Shown: piece after piece, positions 9,542-18,613 of the stretch
How positions within the stretch are numbered: the first letter of the stretch is position 1
How the letters are laid out: each line of letters starts with the position of its first letter
Assembly (NCBI GenBank): GCA_002753185.1
Contig: PDZX01000017.1
Coordinates: 1 to 64,000 of the forward strand
Direction: 5' to 3'
Source of the DNA: Magnetococcales bacterium WMHbin3
Lineage (GTDB): Bacteria; Pseudomonadota; Magnetococcia; Magnetococcales; Magnetaquicoccaceae
Length of the DNA: 64,000 nucleotides
Program-made: the position numbers and the translations under genes
Notes under the pieces: generated by a model
What the model was told of the DNA's origin: nothing
What the model saw: only the letters and a program-made list of their open reading frames with translations
The model's database searches: none

Positions 9542-9570
9542 ATGACACGGGCTGGCCGGTTTGCTATAAA
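9542..9570 (+). promoter_or_regulatory. Candidate sigma70-type promoter of the SUMF1-like gene
   Basis: ATGACA (9542-9547), 17-nt spacer and TATAAA (9565-9570) give 10 of 12 consensus matches. It lies 60 nt before the start codon at 9630. Confidence 0.5.
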
Positions 9571-9629
9571 AAGGCGCGTGTCACGCAAGCAGCGGCACAC
9601 CATTCCCACAGGTCACGAGGAGAATTGCA

Positions 9630-10412
9630 ATGCGCATGCTACCCTATTTGCGCGGCTGTCTGACGATCCTGACATTCTGGAGCGGGGCAGCGGTTGGCAC
9701 CGAGCCGCTTCCAACCTTCACCAATTCCATCGACATGGAGTTCGCATGGATTCCGCCCGGTACTTTTCTGATGGGTTCGGATCGTGGCCGGGATCGGGAT
9801 GCCACCCTGCACGAGACGCCGCGCCATCCGGTGTCGATCACCCGCGCGTTCTGGCTGGGCAGGCATGAGGTGACCCAGCGGCAATGGTCGGATGTGATGT
9901 TGTCCAACCCCAGCCATTTCAAGGGCGCGGATCTGCCGGTGGAGCAGGTGGGCTGGGAGGACGCGCAGGAGTTCGTCAAGCGGCTGAACGCCCGCGAGAA
10001 CACCATGCTGTACCGTCTGCCCACGGAGGCGGAATGGGAGTACGCGGCGCGGGCCGGGTTCGAGACGGTGCGCTTTTTCGGCAACGACACCGAGTGGATG
10101 GAGCAGTACGCCTGGTACAGGGAGAACTCCGGCGGCCGCACCCATCCGGTGGGCCGGAAGTGGCCCAACCCCTGGGGTTTGCACGACATGCTCGGCAATG
10201 TGGCCGAGTGGGTTTCCGACTGGTACGGTCAGAGGTCTTATGCCTTGTCCCCCGGCAGCAATCCCAAGGGGCCGAAGGAGGGTTCGATGCGGATCATGCG
10301 AGGCGGGAGCTGGTTCGGGCCTGCCAGCGAGCTGCGCGCGGCGCACCGTCACGAGGAGCCGGGAAATCCGAGCCGCATCGTGGGGTTGCGGGTGGTAAAG
10401 GATGTTCGGTGA
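9630..10412 (+). CDS. Exported SUMF1/formylglycine-generating-enzyme-like protein
   Basis: 260 residues. A signal peptide (about 23 residues, ending near AAVGTE) precedes a single FGE-sulfatase (SUMF1) domain: FAWIPPGTFLMGS, FWLGRHEVTQRQW, LPTEAEWEYAARAG, GLHDMLGNVAEWVSDWY and MRGGSWF are standard family blocks. True formylglycine-generating enzymes use a cysteine pair or copper-binding cysteines near the C-terminus; here that segment (WFGPASELRAAHRHEE) has none, so oxidation of sulfatase cysteines is unlikely. Such cysteine-less relatives are often fused to or placed near regulators or envelope proteins with unknown roles. GAGGAG is 10 nt before the ATG. No sulfatase gene is nearby. Confidence 0.85.
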   Translation: MRMLPYLRGCLTILTFWSGAAVGTEPLPTFTNSIDMEFAWIPPGTFLMGSDRGRDRDATLHETPRHPVSITRAFWLGRHEVTQRQWSDVMLSNPSHFKGADLPVEQVGWEDAQEFVKRLNARENTMLYRLPTEAEWEYAARAGFETVRFFGNDTEWMEQYAWYRENSGGRTHPVGRKWPNPWGLHDMLGNVAEWVSDWYGQRSYALSPGSNPKGPKEGSMRIMRGGSWFGPASELRAAHRHEEPGNPSRIVGLRVVKDVR

Positions 10413-10454
10413 GACTGCCACGCGATTTCATGGAAGAATAAGGCTAAACGTACC

Positions 10455-12416
10455 ATGATAAAAATATACAGTATTGTATTGATGTTCCTTTTCACCCTTG
10501 CCTTGCATGGCTGGGGATCGCTTGTATTGGCGTGGTGTCATGGCAGGGAGCGGCCCTTTCGATTCGCTTATCCGGTCGTCATGGGCATGGCGATTTGGAT
10601 TTTCCTCGGTGCATTTTTGCAGATCATGAGGCTCGCCACCGGTTGGATGATCGATCTGATGGTGGTCGTGGGGTTGGGCATGGCTGTTTGGCTGACCCTT
10701 CTGCCGGCATACCGTGTGAAGGGGTTGGCAGGCCTTGCGCGTTTGCCGCTTCGTTCGAGGCGTCGGGATATTTGGAAGGAATTGTCATATAGTGTCATCG
10801 CCTGCACGGCTCTTTTTTTATTCATCTATTTGACGCCAGAGTTAAGCTTTAATTATGGAGATGATCTCGACACGTATTTCAATATTGTTGTTGGACTAAT
10901 CAACTATGGCACCTTGACAGGGCAACCATTTCATAGTGTTGGCAACTCTGCGGTTGGTGGAATGGCATTCCTGCAAGGATTTTTTGCCGCGCATCTGCCC
11001 ATTGCTTACGTTGGCACCTTGGATCACGTATTCGCCCCCATTTTGGGGTTGATTCTGCTCAAGGAGATTGCCGAAGAATTTGAGGTTCCGTCGCATTCCT
11101 TGCTGGGAGCGATGCTGCTGTTTCTGGTCATCAATCCACAGATCGTCAATGTCTCGGTTGTATACACGGGCGCGGTGGTGGTCATGGGCATGAGTCTGGC
11201 CGCGATACGATTGTTCACGACCTTGGAAACCGCCATATTACGGCAGCAGCTCTTGGCATCCGTGCCCGTGGCGCTTTTTGCGGGAGCATTGCTGCCACTT
11301 AAATTCACATTTGTTACATTCATTGTTATTTTCTTAATCATATCGATAATTATATTATTCAAGAGAAGCTTATCAGTCCGCGATGCCGCTCTAATCGTTT
11401 TTCTGGGGGCGGGTATCATGGTGATGGAGTCTCTGGCCTGGAGTATGCCGTTTCAAGACAAATTGGCGATACTGATGGGTGGGTCCGGGGTCGGGAGCAA
11501 TGAGCCGAGCAACTCGCTCACTTTCAATCTTGTTCGATATACGGTATTTTTGTTTCAAAACAATCAATTATTTTACGGCGGGCAACCCATTTATTACACT
11601 TTAATTGTATTAATGCTTTTTGGCATTGTCATATGGAGTTGGTGGATTTTACGCCGGGACAATGGGCACCGTGGGGTTGCCGTGGTGCTGTTGGCGACAT
11701 GCAGTGCCAGTTTTGCGAGCTATTTTCTCATGGGGCCAATTGCGGGACGAATCGATGATATGGGAACGGCAATCCGGTATGCAATCCCAAATCTGTTAGG
11801 GATTGCGCCTGTTGCAATTATTTTAGTTCAAATATTAACCAAAAATAAAATTAAAAATATTATAATAAATTGTATTTTGGTTATCATATGTATTTCTTTT
11901 GGCGATACCTTAATCAAAAGGATTGCAACATCAGTAAAATACAATCATTGCATATCCTTTCCAGTCGCATCGAATACGGAGTATCGCAAGGGGATTCAAA
12001 CCGTTCTCGATGTCAGTTTCAAGGAAGAGATGCGGCGCATTCAGGCTCACGTACCACCAGGAAAAACCATTCTGGCGGTCACGCCATCAACGTTCCATTT
12101 GGATTTTGAACGTAATCCCATCAAAATTGCCGACACTGGGATCAATAATAAGAACATAACATCCGACAGCTCCACCGAGGATGTCAGGCAGTTATTCCTC
12201 AAGGCAGGCATTCATTCCCTGATTTTAAAATTCAGAGGTTTTGGTGTAAAGGATATTCAATATTTTAAAAGACTTATCAATTCTATCAATCCAGATACTC
12301 AAATTTGGTACACATCCATCATACGCATCTTAACAGCCATGATTGAACTCAATAAGCTTTTTGCACATAAAATTATTGGTGATTTTGTCGTCATTGATCT
12401 GACAACGCCCCTGTAA
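10455..12416 (+). CDS. Large multispan membrane protein, possible GT-C glycosyltransferase
   Basis: 653 residues with about 11-12 hydrophobic segments in the first 480 residues and a soluble C-terminal region of about 170. A hydrophilic loop after the third or fourth helix has YGDDLDTYF, an acidic motif placed as in the first periplasmic loop of GT-C glycosyltransferases, which use lipid-linked sugar donors; this assignment is inference from layout alone. Base composition is clearly more AT-rich than upstream, like the cluster that follows, so the gene probably belongs with that accessory region although it is on the opposite strand. It converges with the SGNH hydrolase gene with a 20-nt gap. 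Confidence 0.6.
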   Translation: MIKIYSIVLMFLFTLALHGWGSLVLAWCHGRERPFRFAYPVVMGMAIWIFLGAFLQIMRLATGWMIDLMVVVGLGMAVWLTLLPAYRVKGLAGLARLPLRSRRRDIWKELSYSVIACTALFLFIYLTPELSFNYGDDLDTYFNIVVGLINYGTLTGQPFHSVGNSAVGGMAFLQGFFAAHLPIAYVGTLDHVFAPILGLILLKEIAEEFEVPSHSLLGAMLLFLVINPQIVNVSVVYTGAVVVMGMSLAAIRLFTTLETAILRQQLLASVPVALFAGALLPLKFTFVTFIVIFLIISIIILFKRSLSVRDAALIVFLGAGIMVMESLAWSMPFQDKLAILMGGSGVGSNEPSNSLTFNLVRYTVFLFQNNQLFYGGQPIYYTLIVLMLFGIVIWSWWILRRDNGHRGVAVVLLATCSASFASYFLMGPIAGRIDDMGTAIRYAIPNLLGIAPVAIILVQILTKNKIKNIIINCILVIICISFGDTLIKRIATSVKYNHCISFPVASNTEYRKGIQTVLDVSFKEEMRRIQAHVPPGKTILAVTPSTFHLDFERNPIKIADTGINNKNITSDSSTEDVRQLFLKAGIHSLILKFRGFGVKDIQYFKRLINSINPDTQIWYTSIIRILTAMIELNKLFAHKIIGDFVVIDLTTPL

Positions 12417-12436
12417 GAGCGCGTAATTGACCTGAT

Positions 12437-13777
12437 TCACTGCCTGCTTGACAAAATACCCTTCCTTGACACGTCCTGGATAATGGCATGCGCGATGCGT
12501 TCCTTGGCTTGTATCTCATAGTGAATGGCATCCTTGTTGTAGACCTGCGCGACATCTGGCAAATCATGTAACACACCGGTGATATTGACGAAAGCGCCTT
12601 GATATTCATCTGCCAAGGTTTGATACATTTGCTCTATCTTGGCATAAAGTGGTTCAGTCTTGACGACATATGGACCTCCAAGGCGGGTGAACTGTCTTGC
12701 CACCCGATAGAGATTCATGGAGAAAAAGTTAATGTTAGGATAATAGAGATGCGGGGACGCATCATGCGGATAATATTTATCAAGTAATACAGGCTGCAGA
12801 TAAGCCGCGAAGCGGATCTTGCGAATGGCCGTCACGCCATGAAAGTCAAGCAGGGAATCCCGGAACGATTTAACCAGGGTATCTTGCATCTTTTCGTCCA
12901 GCACGACGATGTTGGTCTCACCCAGCTTGCGGATATCGTCCAAGGAGGGTGGCGGTTGCAACTGTTTACGCATCAGGGAGAGGAACGTCTTCAGGGAATA
13001 CGGGATGACCAGGGCGAGCTGATTGACGGAGAAATCGTACAATTGCATGGCCAGGACCGCCCCCAATTGGCGCAGTTGCGTGGCAGGTTCGTTCAACTTG
13101 CGCAGGTCGGTATCCAGATGCTGGTGGTAACCATGGTAGTGGCTGTACCAAATCTGAGCTTGCTGTGATCGATATTCCTGATAGCTAAAAATTCGAGTCC
13201 AGACATCGTTCGCGCCATCCAGGGTCAAGACAAGATCGGGTCTCTTGGCGCCGATCCGTTCCAACATGGGGAGAATCCAGTCGGTCAGATAGATGTATTC
13301 ATTAAACGTCGTGTAGCCCATGTGACCGGCGTTCAGGACCACCAGTTCCTGCGCGATTTTCTCCTTCTGAGCATATTTTTTGAGATATTTCGGCCAATTG
13401 TCGCCGACTGTCGTGGAGCCGCCAAAGGTTACGATGAAAAATTTATTATGAGTATCATTAGCATCGCCACCATACCACTCCAAATTGTCGGTCACCCGGA
13501 AACCGAGCACGGGATCGAACGGAAAGGTGAGATAGCCGCCCGTGCGTTGCATGGGCAAGGAACGGGGAAACTCCTTGCGAATCTCCTCGGCACTCATGCG
13601 CAGTTGTGCCGGGAAGCGATCCATGAGGTGATAGGGTTCGTTGAAATGCTGCTGCTGCGGCTTGGCAACCGTCAGCAGCAGGATCACGGAGAAGGTTTCC
13701 AGAACGAGAAGGCCGAATCCGATACCGAACAGCCAAGGCGCCAGCCATTGGGCGGCACGCTTCAATAGGACCATCAT
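12437..13777 (-). CDS. Membrane-anchored SGNH/GDSL hydrolase
   Basis: 446 residues. One N-terminal membrane helix (about 12-38) is followed by an SGNH domain facing the periplasm. Block I is TFGGSTTVGDN (nucleophile Ser121), block II NAGHMGYT, block III GANDVW and block V KDAIHY near the C-terminus, which provides the Asp-x-x-His pair. Family members remove or transfer acyl groups on glycans, lipids or glycopeptides. Start: an upstream TTG extends the frame, but GGAGAG fits the ATG pair at 13777/13774. It is the last gene of the long minus-strand run; a role in deacylating or acylating the cluster product is a guess. Confidence 0.82.
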   Translation of the reverse strand: MMVLLKRAAQWLAPWLFGIGFGLLVLETFSVILLLTVAKPQQQHFNEPYHLMDRFPAQLRMSAEEIRKEFPRSLPMQRTGGYLTFPFDPVLGFRVTDNLEWYGGDANDTHNKFFIVTFGGSTTVGDNWPKYLKKYAQKEKIAQELVVLNAGHMGYTTFNEYIYLTDWILPMLERIGAKRPDLVLTLDGANDVWTRIFSYQEYRSQQAQIWYSHYHGYHQHLDTDLRKLNEPATQLRQLGAVLAMQLYDFSVNQLALVIPYSLKTFLSLMRKQLQPPPSLDDIRKLGETNIVVLDEKMQDTLVKSFRDSLLDFHGVTAIRKIRFAAYLQPVLLDKYYPHDASPHLYYPNINFFSMNLYRVARQFTRLGGPYVVKTEPLYAKIEQMYQTLADEYQGAFVNITGVLHDLPDVAQVYNKDAIHYEIQAKERIAHAIIQDVSRKGILSSRQ

Positions 13778-13805
13778 GTGCTCTCCAGGCAATCAGATCA
13801 GGATG

Positions 13806-14543
13806 TCATGGCAGAAAAAATCGAGGTTTCGTGGGCCCGGTATAGCGGTTCGGGTCGCCATAATCGGCAAAACGATCCGTGAATTGGAAATAAGGCAAGG
13901 CAAAGAGCAGCTCGTTCATCACCACCCGAAAGAGATGAAAACGCAACGCCCAGTCCGCAGTGACTTCATAAGGCTCGGAAACGGAGACAATGGGATTGGC
14001 GACTTCGCTGACCAGACATTTCCTGACCCGCAGACTCTGATCCGTGGAGGTGACGAAAATGACCTTGTTCCAGTCGAACTCCTTGTGCGTCTTCATCATG
14101 TGCAACATATTATCATAATAAAGATCTCGTCCGAGTATTGCATCCTGAACGATGATATCCTGTTCCGGAACACCATAGAGCATAAGCTGCTCTTTCATGG
14201 CCTTGGCGATGGTTTTGCCGCCCGTTCCTTCGATTTCAACGCCGCCAAAGGCGATAATTTTGCCAACGCGCCCTTCCCGATAGAGTTGCAGACCCTTTTG
14301 CAGACGGATCAAACTGGAGATGCACATCATGCCGTTCTTGGTTGGAAAGGGAAAATTGGACGACATGACCACCACCGCTTCACCATGTTCTGGCAATGGG
14401 TCATTGGAGTAAGTCAGATGATGCATGAATGCATTCAACGGGGAAAAGAGAATCAAAATTAACATCAGGTTGGCGGACAGAGAGACGATAACGACTCTTC
14501 TGAATAAGGTGCGCATCCTCCAGGGTGGGGAAAAATTGAGCAT
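13806..14543 (-). CDS. DUF218 (YdcF/SanA/ElyC-type) membrane protein, copy 1
   Basis: 245 residues. One N-terminal transmembrane helix (VIVSLSANLMLILILF) precedes a DUF218 domain: EAVVVMSS, the LQKGLQLYREGRVGKIIAFGG block, GVPEQDIIVQD and VIFVTSTDQSLRVRK. Relatives (ElyC, SanA, YdcF) act on envelope or polyprenyl-linked precursor metabolism, but a reaction is not established. The ATG at 14543 has GAGG five nt upstream, better than the ATG at 14561. A second, similar gene lies at 22840-23484 in the same run, with shared segments LQLYREG and GVPEQ. Confidence 0.82.
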   Translation of the reverse strand: MLNFSPPWRMRTLFRRVVIVSLSANLMLILILFSPLNAFMHHLTYSNDPLPEHGEAVVVMSSNFPFPTKNGMMCISSLIRLQKGLQLYREGRVGKIIAFGGVEIEGTGGKTIAKAMKEQLMLYGVPEQDIIVQDAILGRDLYYDNMLHMMKTHKEFDWNKVIFVTSTDQSLRVRKCLVSEVANPIVSVSEPYEVTADWALRFHLFRVVMNELLFALPYFQFTDRFADYGDPNRYTGPTKPRFFLP

Positions 14544-14584
14544 ATGGTCCTCGCTGGTCATTTATACCAAGAATCAGCCAACCG

Positions 14585-14890
14585 TCAATGAGTGGCCCGG
14601 TAATAGGAATAGAAGATGATGAGGGAATAGGTAATAACAAAAGTGTACAACCATTCCCTCATAATGGCGCCGATCCACCCCATGAGCTTGCCCGCAGGCG
14701 TGGATGAGTGTATAATTGTGATGCCTTTGAAGAACTGATAGAGCAGGGTAAGCAGCATGCCCACAGCGCCACAATACATGGCAATACGAAACAAATGCAA
14801 CGGCGAGTCAATAGTATACCACCTGGTAATCAAATAAACCAAAAAATAAGCAACAATACCTCCAGCCACTCTAAGAGCAATTACATTCAT
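14585..14890 (-). CDS. Small membrane protein of unknown function
   Basis: 101 residues with three hydrophobic segments (about 5-22, 33-52 and 75-93), so most of the chain is membrane. The ATG at 14890 has GGAG six nt upstream; the longer frame upstream has no membrane or coding character. I recognise no family; size and layout resemble small EmrE- or GtrA-like helpers of lipid-linked sugar transport, but no motif supports that. It lies 41 nt from the neighbouring DUF218 gene. Confidence 0.55.
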   Translation of the reverse strand: MNVIALRVAGGIVAYFLVYLITRWYTIDSPLHLFRIAMYCGAVGMLLTLLYQFFKGITIIHSSTPAGKLMGWIGAIMREWLYTFVITYSLIIFYSYYRATH

Positions 14891-15141
14891 CCTAATCTCC
14901 GGTTTTGTATTATACGAAAGAGTCTCGATACACTTCGGGCAACATGTCCACGGGCATCCCATGTGGCTCCACGCGGTGCACGACAGGGTCATAAAGAGCA
15001 AGTCAGCCGATTCCACATCCTCCGCCACGCATCATGGCATGCAAAAAGCCCGTCATGCCCTTGTAACACTCAGCCAACCTACTGAACATAGAGTGAACCC
15101 GCGCAACTTGTCAAGGTTTTCGTCGCATTGCCGTCCATGCG

Positions 15142-15166
15142 AGGGCCGGCAAAAGATGCCGGCCTT
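15142..15166 (-). terminator. Hairpin after the B12-type radical SAM gene
   Basis: GGCCGGCA (15144-15151) pairs perfectly with TGCCGGCC (15157-15164) around a 5-nt loop, 9 nt past the stop codon of the radical SAM gene on the minus strand. There is no T run, so it is either a weak terminator or a 3'-end stabiliser. The remaining bases from 14891 to 15174 hold no gene I can support. Confidence 0.4.
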
Positions 15167-15174
15167 GCTCCTGA

Positions 15175-16740
15175 TCATCGATCTGTCATAATCATTTTAT
15201 ACTTTGCTGTAAAATTTTTCATTTTCTCATGCACAGCGATTAAAAGATAACGCATCGCCCAATTCTTTCTATTGAGAAATACGCGTGAAATGACCTGCAC
15301 GATCCTGCCGGCAATGTGGTGGTGCGGGATCCATTCGATATGGTTGTTCAAGAAATGCACCACATTTCCAGGAAGGACTCCAATGCATTGCATCAGATTG
15401 ATATATTTTCCATAAATGATTCTATGTTCAGGCAAAAGCTGATAATCTTCAAAGAAAAACAGGCCATCATCGATTTTTTGCCTGTCTTGTTCTTTGATGT
15501 TTCCACACTCGATCGCGGAATCGATGATTTTGGTGCCTGGGAGATACTGGAGCCAATTGATGTTGACGTATGTTGGTCCCCAATCCGCATACCTGTCGAT
15601 CGACTCCTTGATATGATCGAATGTCTCGCCTGGCAACCCGAAAATGTGATCAATGCCAATTTTGATCTCTCTTTCTTTTGCTGCCTGGATCATGCTGGCG
15701 ATCTGCACATTGGACTCCTTTCGCTTGAGAAGGGTTTGCCGCATGTCATCACTGCCTGTCTGCACACCAACAGAAATAACTTTTGTATTTATATCTTTGA
15801 GTAAATCAAGAGAGCGATTATTTAATAGTAATGGATGAGTATCGCACTCCAGAGGCAGATTGATCTCCTTTTTGTAGAGTTTAGCGAATTCCTGCAGCCA
15901 ACTTGGGCGTGCCGTGAATAACTCGTCAATAAAATGGATACATTTCACAGGATAGGCACGAGTCACGGCAACCAGTTCCTCAATGACATTGGCAGGGCTT
16001 CTGGCTCTGAGATGTTTTCTTTCTTCGTGATAGATCTCGTGCAGTGGTTCATTAGAACAAAATGTGCATTTGAAGGGGCAACCGCGCGAGGCGGATATTA
16101 GATATCTTGTGTAGCACAGGGAATTTTTACTAAAATAATCGCTCTTATCCGGAAATGGCAGATTATCAAGGTCATGAATGTATGGCCTTACCGGATTGCT
16201 GAAAACCAGGCCATTCTTGCGATAGCACAAATTCCTGACTTGGTGGAACCTTTTTTGCCCATTGAGTTCTTCGAGCAGTTCCACGATTGCCGCTTCGCCC
16301 TCGCCAATAATTGAAAAATCGACAGAGGGATTTGCCAATAATTTTTCTTTAACCAGTGTCGCGTGAGAACCGCCAAACAAAGTGATTATATTAGGATTTA
16401 AATTTTTAAGACGCCCTGCCACCTGCAGGTAGTAGGCAATATTGAAAGTATATACCGAAAATGCAACGACATCCGGATCGAGCGAAAGTATTTCCTTTAT
16501 CCCTTTTTCCAACCGATCCGAATAATTTGGCCTCCTGATGAAAGCATCGCTGTATGTCGGTTCATAGATAACTTTTGCATTGAATCCATTGCGATTTAAA
16601 ATGCTTTTTAAAATCTGAACACCTAAATTCTCCAACGAAAGATCATAAAAAACTATTTTTGATATCATGGCATATGGCACTCCACAAAGCTCGCGTTGGG
16701 CAGGCAATCCGGCGTCAAGGTATCGGTTGTCGGCAGACAT
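15175..16740 (-). CDS. B12-binding-type radical SAM enzyme, copy 1
   Basis: 521 residues. Residues about 26-160 form a Rossmann-like cobalamin-binding-type domain (LSLENLGVQIL, VVAFSVYTFN, TLFGGSHATLV, IIGEGEAA). The radical SAM core follows with CPFKCTFC (C221, C225, C228) binding the 4Fe-4S cluster, then FIDELFT and the GIDHIFGLPGET block. This BchE/HpnJ/P-methylase class methylates or rearranges unactivated carbons, often in lipids, pigments or natural products. The substrate is not shown by the sequence. The first ATG is at 16740; an ATG at 16668, just before the conserved domain, is equally plausible. It is separated from the rest of the run by the IS inserted upstream of it. Confidence 0.85.
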   Translation of the reverse strand: MSADNRYLDAGLPAQRELCGVPYAMISKIVFYDLSLENLGVQILKSILNRNGFNAKVIYEPTYSDAFIRRPNYSDRLEKGIKEILSLDPDVVAFSVYTFNIAYYLQVAGRLKNLNPNIITLFGGSHATLVKEKLLANPSVDFSIIGEGEAAIVELLEELNGQKRFHQVRNLCYRKNGLVFSNPVRPYIHDLDNLPFPDKSDYFSKNSLCYTRYLISASRGCPFKCTFCSNEPLHEIYHEERKHLRARSPANVIEELVAVTRAYPVKCIHFIDELFTARPSWLQEFAKLYKKEINLPLECDTHPLLLNNRSLDLLKDINTKVISVGVQTGSDDMRQTLLKRKESNVQIASMIQAAKEREIKIGIDHIFGLPGETFDHIKESIDRYADWGPTYVNINWLQYLPGTKIIDSAIECGNIKEQDRQKIDDGLFFFEDYQLLPEHRIIYGKYINLMQCIGVLPGNVVHFLNNHIEWIPHHHIAGRIVQVISRVFLNRKNWAMRYLLIAVHEKMKNFTAKYKMIMTDR

Positions 16741-17061
16741 AACTTTTCGGCTGACATGAGAGCATTTACGATGGGTTGATTATATGTTCTGACGTTTCAC
16801 CGATTTTTTTGCCGCCAAAAAGCGGTCAAATACATCTTTGTTAATAGAAATAATTTTAAATTTATTATATCATACTAATATTACCGTGCCATCAGTCTAT
16901 CGGATACAGCAATAAAAAAATTTAATCGATGCTTGGCTCACCAAGCAAAAAATTCAAAATTCTTATTTGAAATCAATAAAATATCCGTGAACATGGCTCA
17001 CTTTTGGTGTATGCTTCATGGTGCAACCCGTTGAGAATACATCCAAAAGGAGCCATGTTCG

Positions 17062-18558
17062 ATGTTCATTCTACGTCCTTTGCTCGCACCTTTCCAGTCC
17101 GCTTTTTCCAGAACCTCTCTGGGCCAGGAGCGCGCCTCTTGGTTTATCAAGACGCTTCTGGCGGTCATTGTGCCATGCTCATCCGCCATGACCTCGAATC
17201 TCCTGCGCTCCCTGCAAACCTTGTTTGGTTTGGATGTGACCCAGCGACGATTCTACATCTTCATGGCGTCGCCCAAACTTCCTGGCAACGTCTCTGGCTG
17301 ATCCTTTGGCAAATGATCCCATCCCCCCTGACCAATGGTCGGCTGGTGCTGGCGTTGGACGACTTCATCAACCCAAAAACCGGCAAGAAAGTCTTCGGCT
17401 GTGCAACCTTCTTCGACCATGCCGCCAAAGCCAACCAATCCCAGTACCCATGGGCACAAAATGTGGTATGCCTGGGATTACTCAAGCAAATCAAGGAACG
17501 TTGGGCCTGTCTGCCCTTGGCGTCACGTTTCTACCTGCCCAAGACTTCCATCGACCAGAAAACCATCAACGCCACCAAGGGCAAGCAAACAGTGCCGTTC
17601 CAGAACAAACTCGACCAAGCTGTCGCCATGCTGGTGGAAGTAGCAAACTCCTTTACCAATGCCACCATCCTGGTCGTGTGTGACAACTGGTTCGGCAATG
17701 ATGGCCTGCTGAATCCGGCACGCAAAGAACTCGGCTCCAGATTCCACATGCTCTCCAGGCTACGTTCCAACACCGTCGTTCACGCACAGCCGGAACCAAA
17801 AACGAAACCTCAGAGGGGACGACCTTCCAAGTACGGCATACGCCTCGGTTCCATCAGCGAGTTGGCCGCACGCTACCGGGATGAGGCCCAGGAATACTCT
17901 GTCCAGATCTACGGCAAACAACGAACTATCCTGGCGTACTCGTCCGTAGCCATGTTGCCATGTTGCCATGTTGCCATGTTGCCATGTTGCCATGTTGCCA
18001 TGTTGCCATGTTGCCATGTTGCCATGTTGCCATGTTGCCATGTTGCCATGTTGCCATGTTGCCATGTTGCCATGTTGCCATGTTGCCATGTTGCCATGTT
18101 GCCATGTTGCCATGTTGCCATCTCTCAAGGGCATGGTTCGCATCGTTTGGGTCTATCGGCGATCCCAGTGGGTGGCCCTCTTCACCACCGATCATTCTTT
18201 AACCGTCGTCGATATCGTTCAACTCTATGCTGCCCGTTGGAAGATCAAGGCCAGCTTCAAGGAACTCAAGCAGGAAATCGGAAGCCGATGCAGCCAAACG
18301 CGCAATGCCCATGCCGTGACAAACCACATCAATTTCTGCATGATGGCCATGTCCCTGGTCTGGATCTACGCTGCCATGCTGGCCAACATGCCCCAGCGAC
18401 GCCATGCCATCAAAGGACACGACAGTTTCGCATTCTCTGATGTCCGGCGCACTATCGCCGAAGCCATTCTGTCGGAAGATTTTGCACGGGTTTTCACTGT
18501 ACCACAGAATCCTGTGCGAAAATGGCTGACAACAGCATTGCTCAACTTGGCCGCGTAA
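17062..18558 (+). pseudogene. DDE transposase (IS4/IS701-like), broken by two frameshifts
   Basis: The start ATG at 17062 has AGGAG nine nt upstream. The first 70 residues (ending FMASPKLP) run in one frame, then a one-base loss near 17280 shifts to a second frame that continues with WQRLWLILW, LALDDFINPKTGKK (first catalytic Asp region), VVCDNWFGNDGLL (second Asp) and on to position 17950. There, 21 copies of an 8-bp repeat interrupt the gene, and the C-terminal part (YRRSQWVALFTTD, YAARWKIKASFKELKQEIG with the catalytic Glu) resumes in the first frame up to 18558. With a single repeat copy the middle and C-terminal frames join exactly (SSVAMLPSLKG), so the repeat arose by expansion of a native site. 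Confidence 0.8.
17951..18120 (+). repeat. Octanucleotide tandem repeat, 21 copies of CATGTTGC
   Basis: 170 bp made of 21 perfect units plus CA, with no sequence variation. Because 8 is not divisible by 3, each copy gained or lost changes the reading frame of the host transposase; all reading frames stay open through it, reading an eight-residue repeat (MLPCCHVA forward, MATWQHGN reverse). The lack of any base change among copies points to recent or ongoing slippage. Confidence 0.97.
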
Positions 18559-18613
18559 TCCAAAACAACCAAAAAATGGTGAAGCCTCAGTATACGTTGA
18601 CATAATCACGATG

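Larger units (their letters stand above)
16995..18586 (+). mobile_element. Decayed IS element with DDE transposase
   Basis: The transposase frame is flanked by imperfect inverted sequences: left 16995-17010 (GGCTCAC..TTTTGGTGT) and right 18565-18586 (complement GGCTTCACC..TTTTTTGGTTGT). The boundaries are tentative because the match has gaps and I see no clear target duplication. Orientation is opposite to the surrounding minus-strand run, into which it appears to have inserted. AT-rich bases 16741-16994 to its left hold no gene. Confidence 0.55.

Noticed and set aside
17004-17062. Earlier start of the transposase in the second frame
   Set aside because: The frame open from 17004 becomes transposase-like only after about 17280; the first 70 residues fit the family only in the frame beginning at 17062, which also has the ribosome-binding site.
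17275-17290. Programmed -1 frameshift in the transposase
   Set aside because: No canonical slippery heptamer or downstream pseudoknot is evident, and the gene carries a second disruption, so a simple one-base loss is more likely.
17951-18120. CRISPR array
   Set aside because: The repeats are 8 bp and directly adjacent, without spacers; it is a simple tandem repeat.
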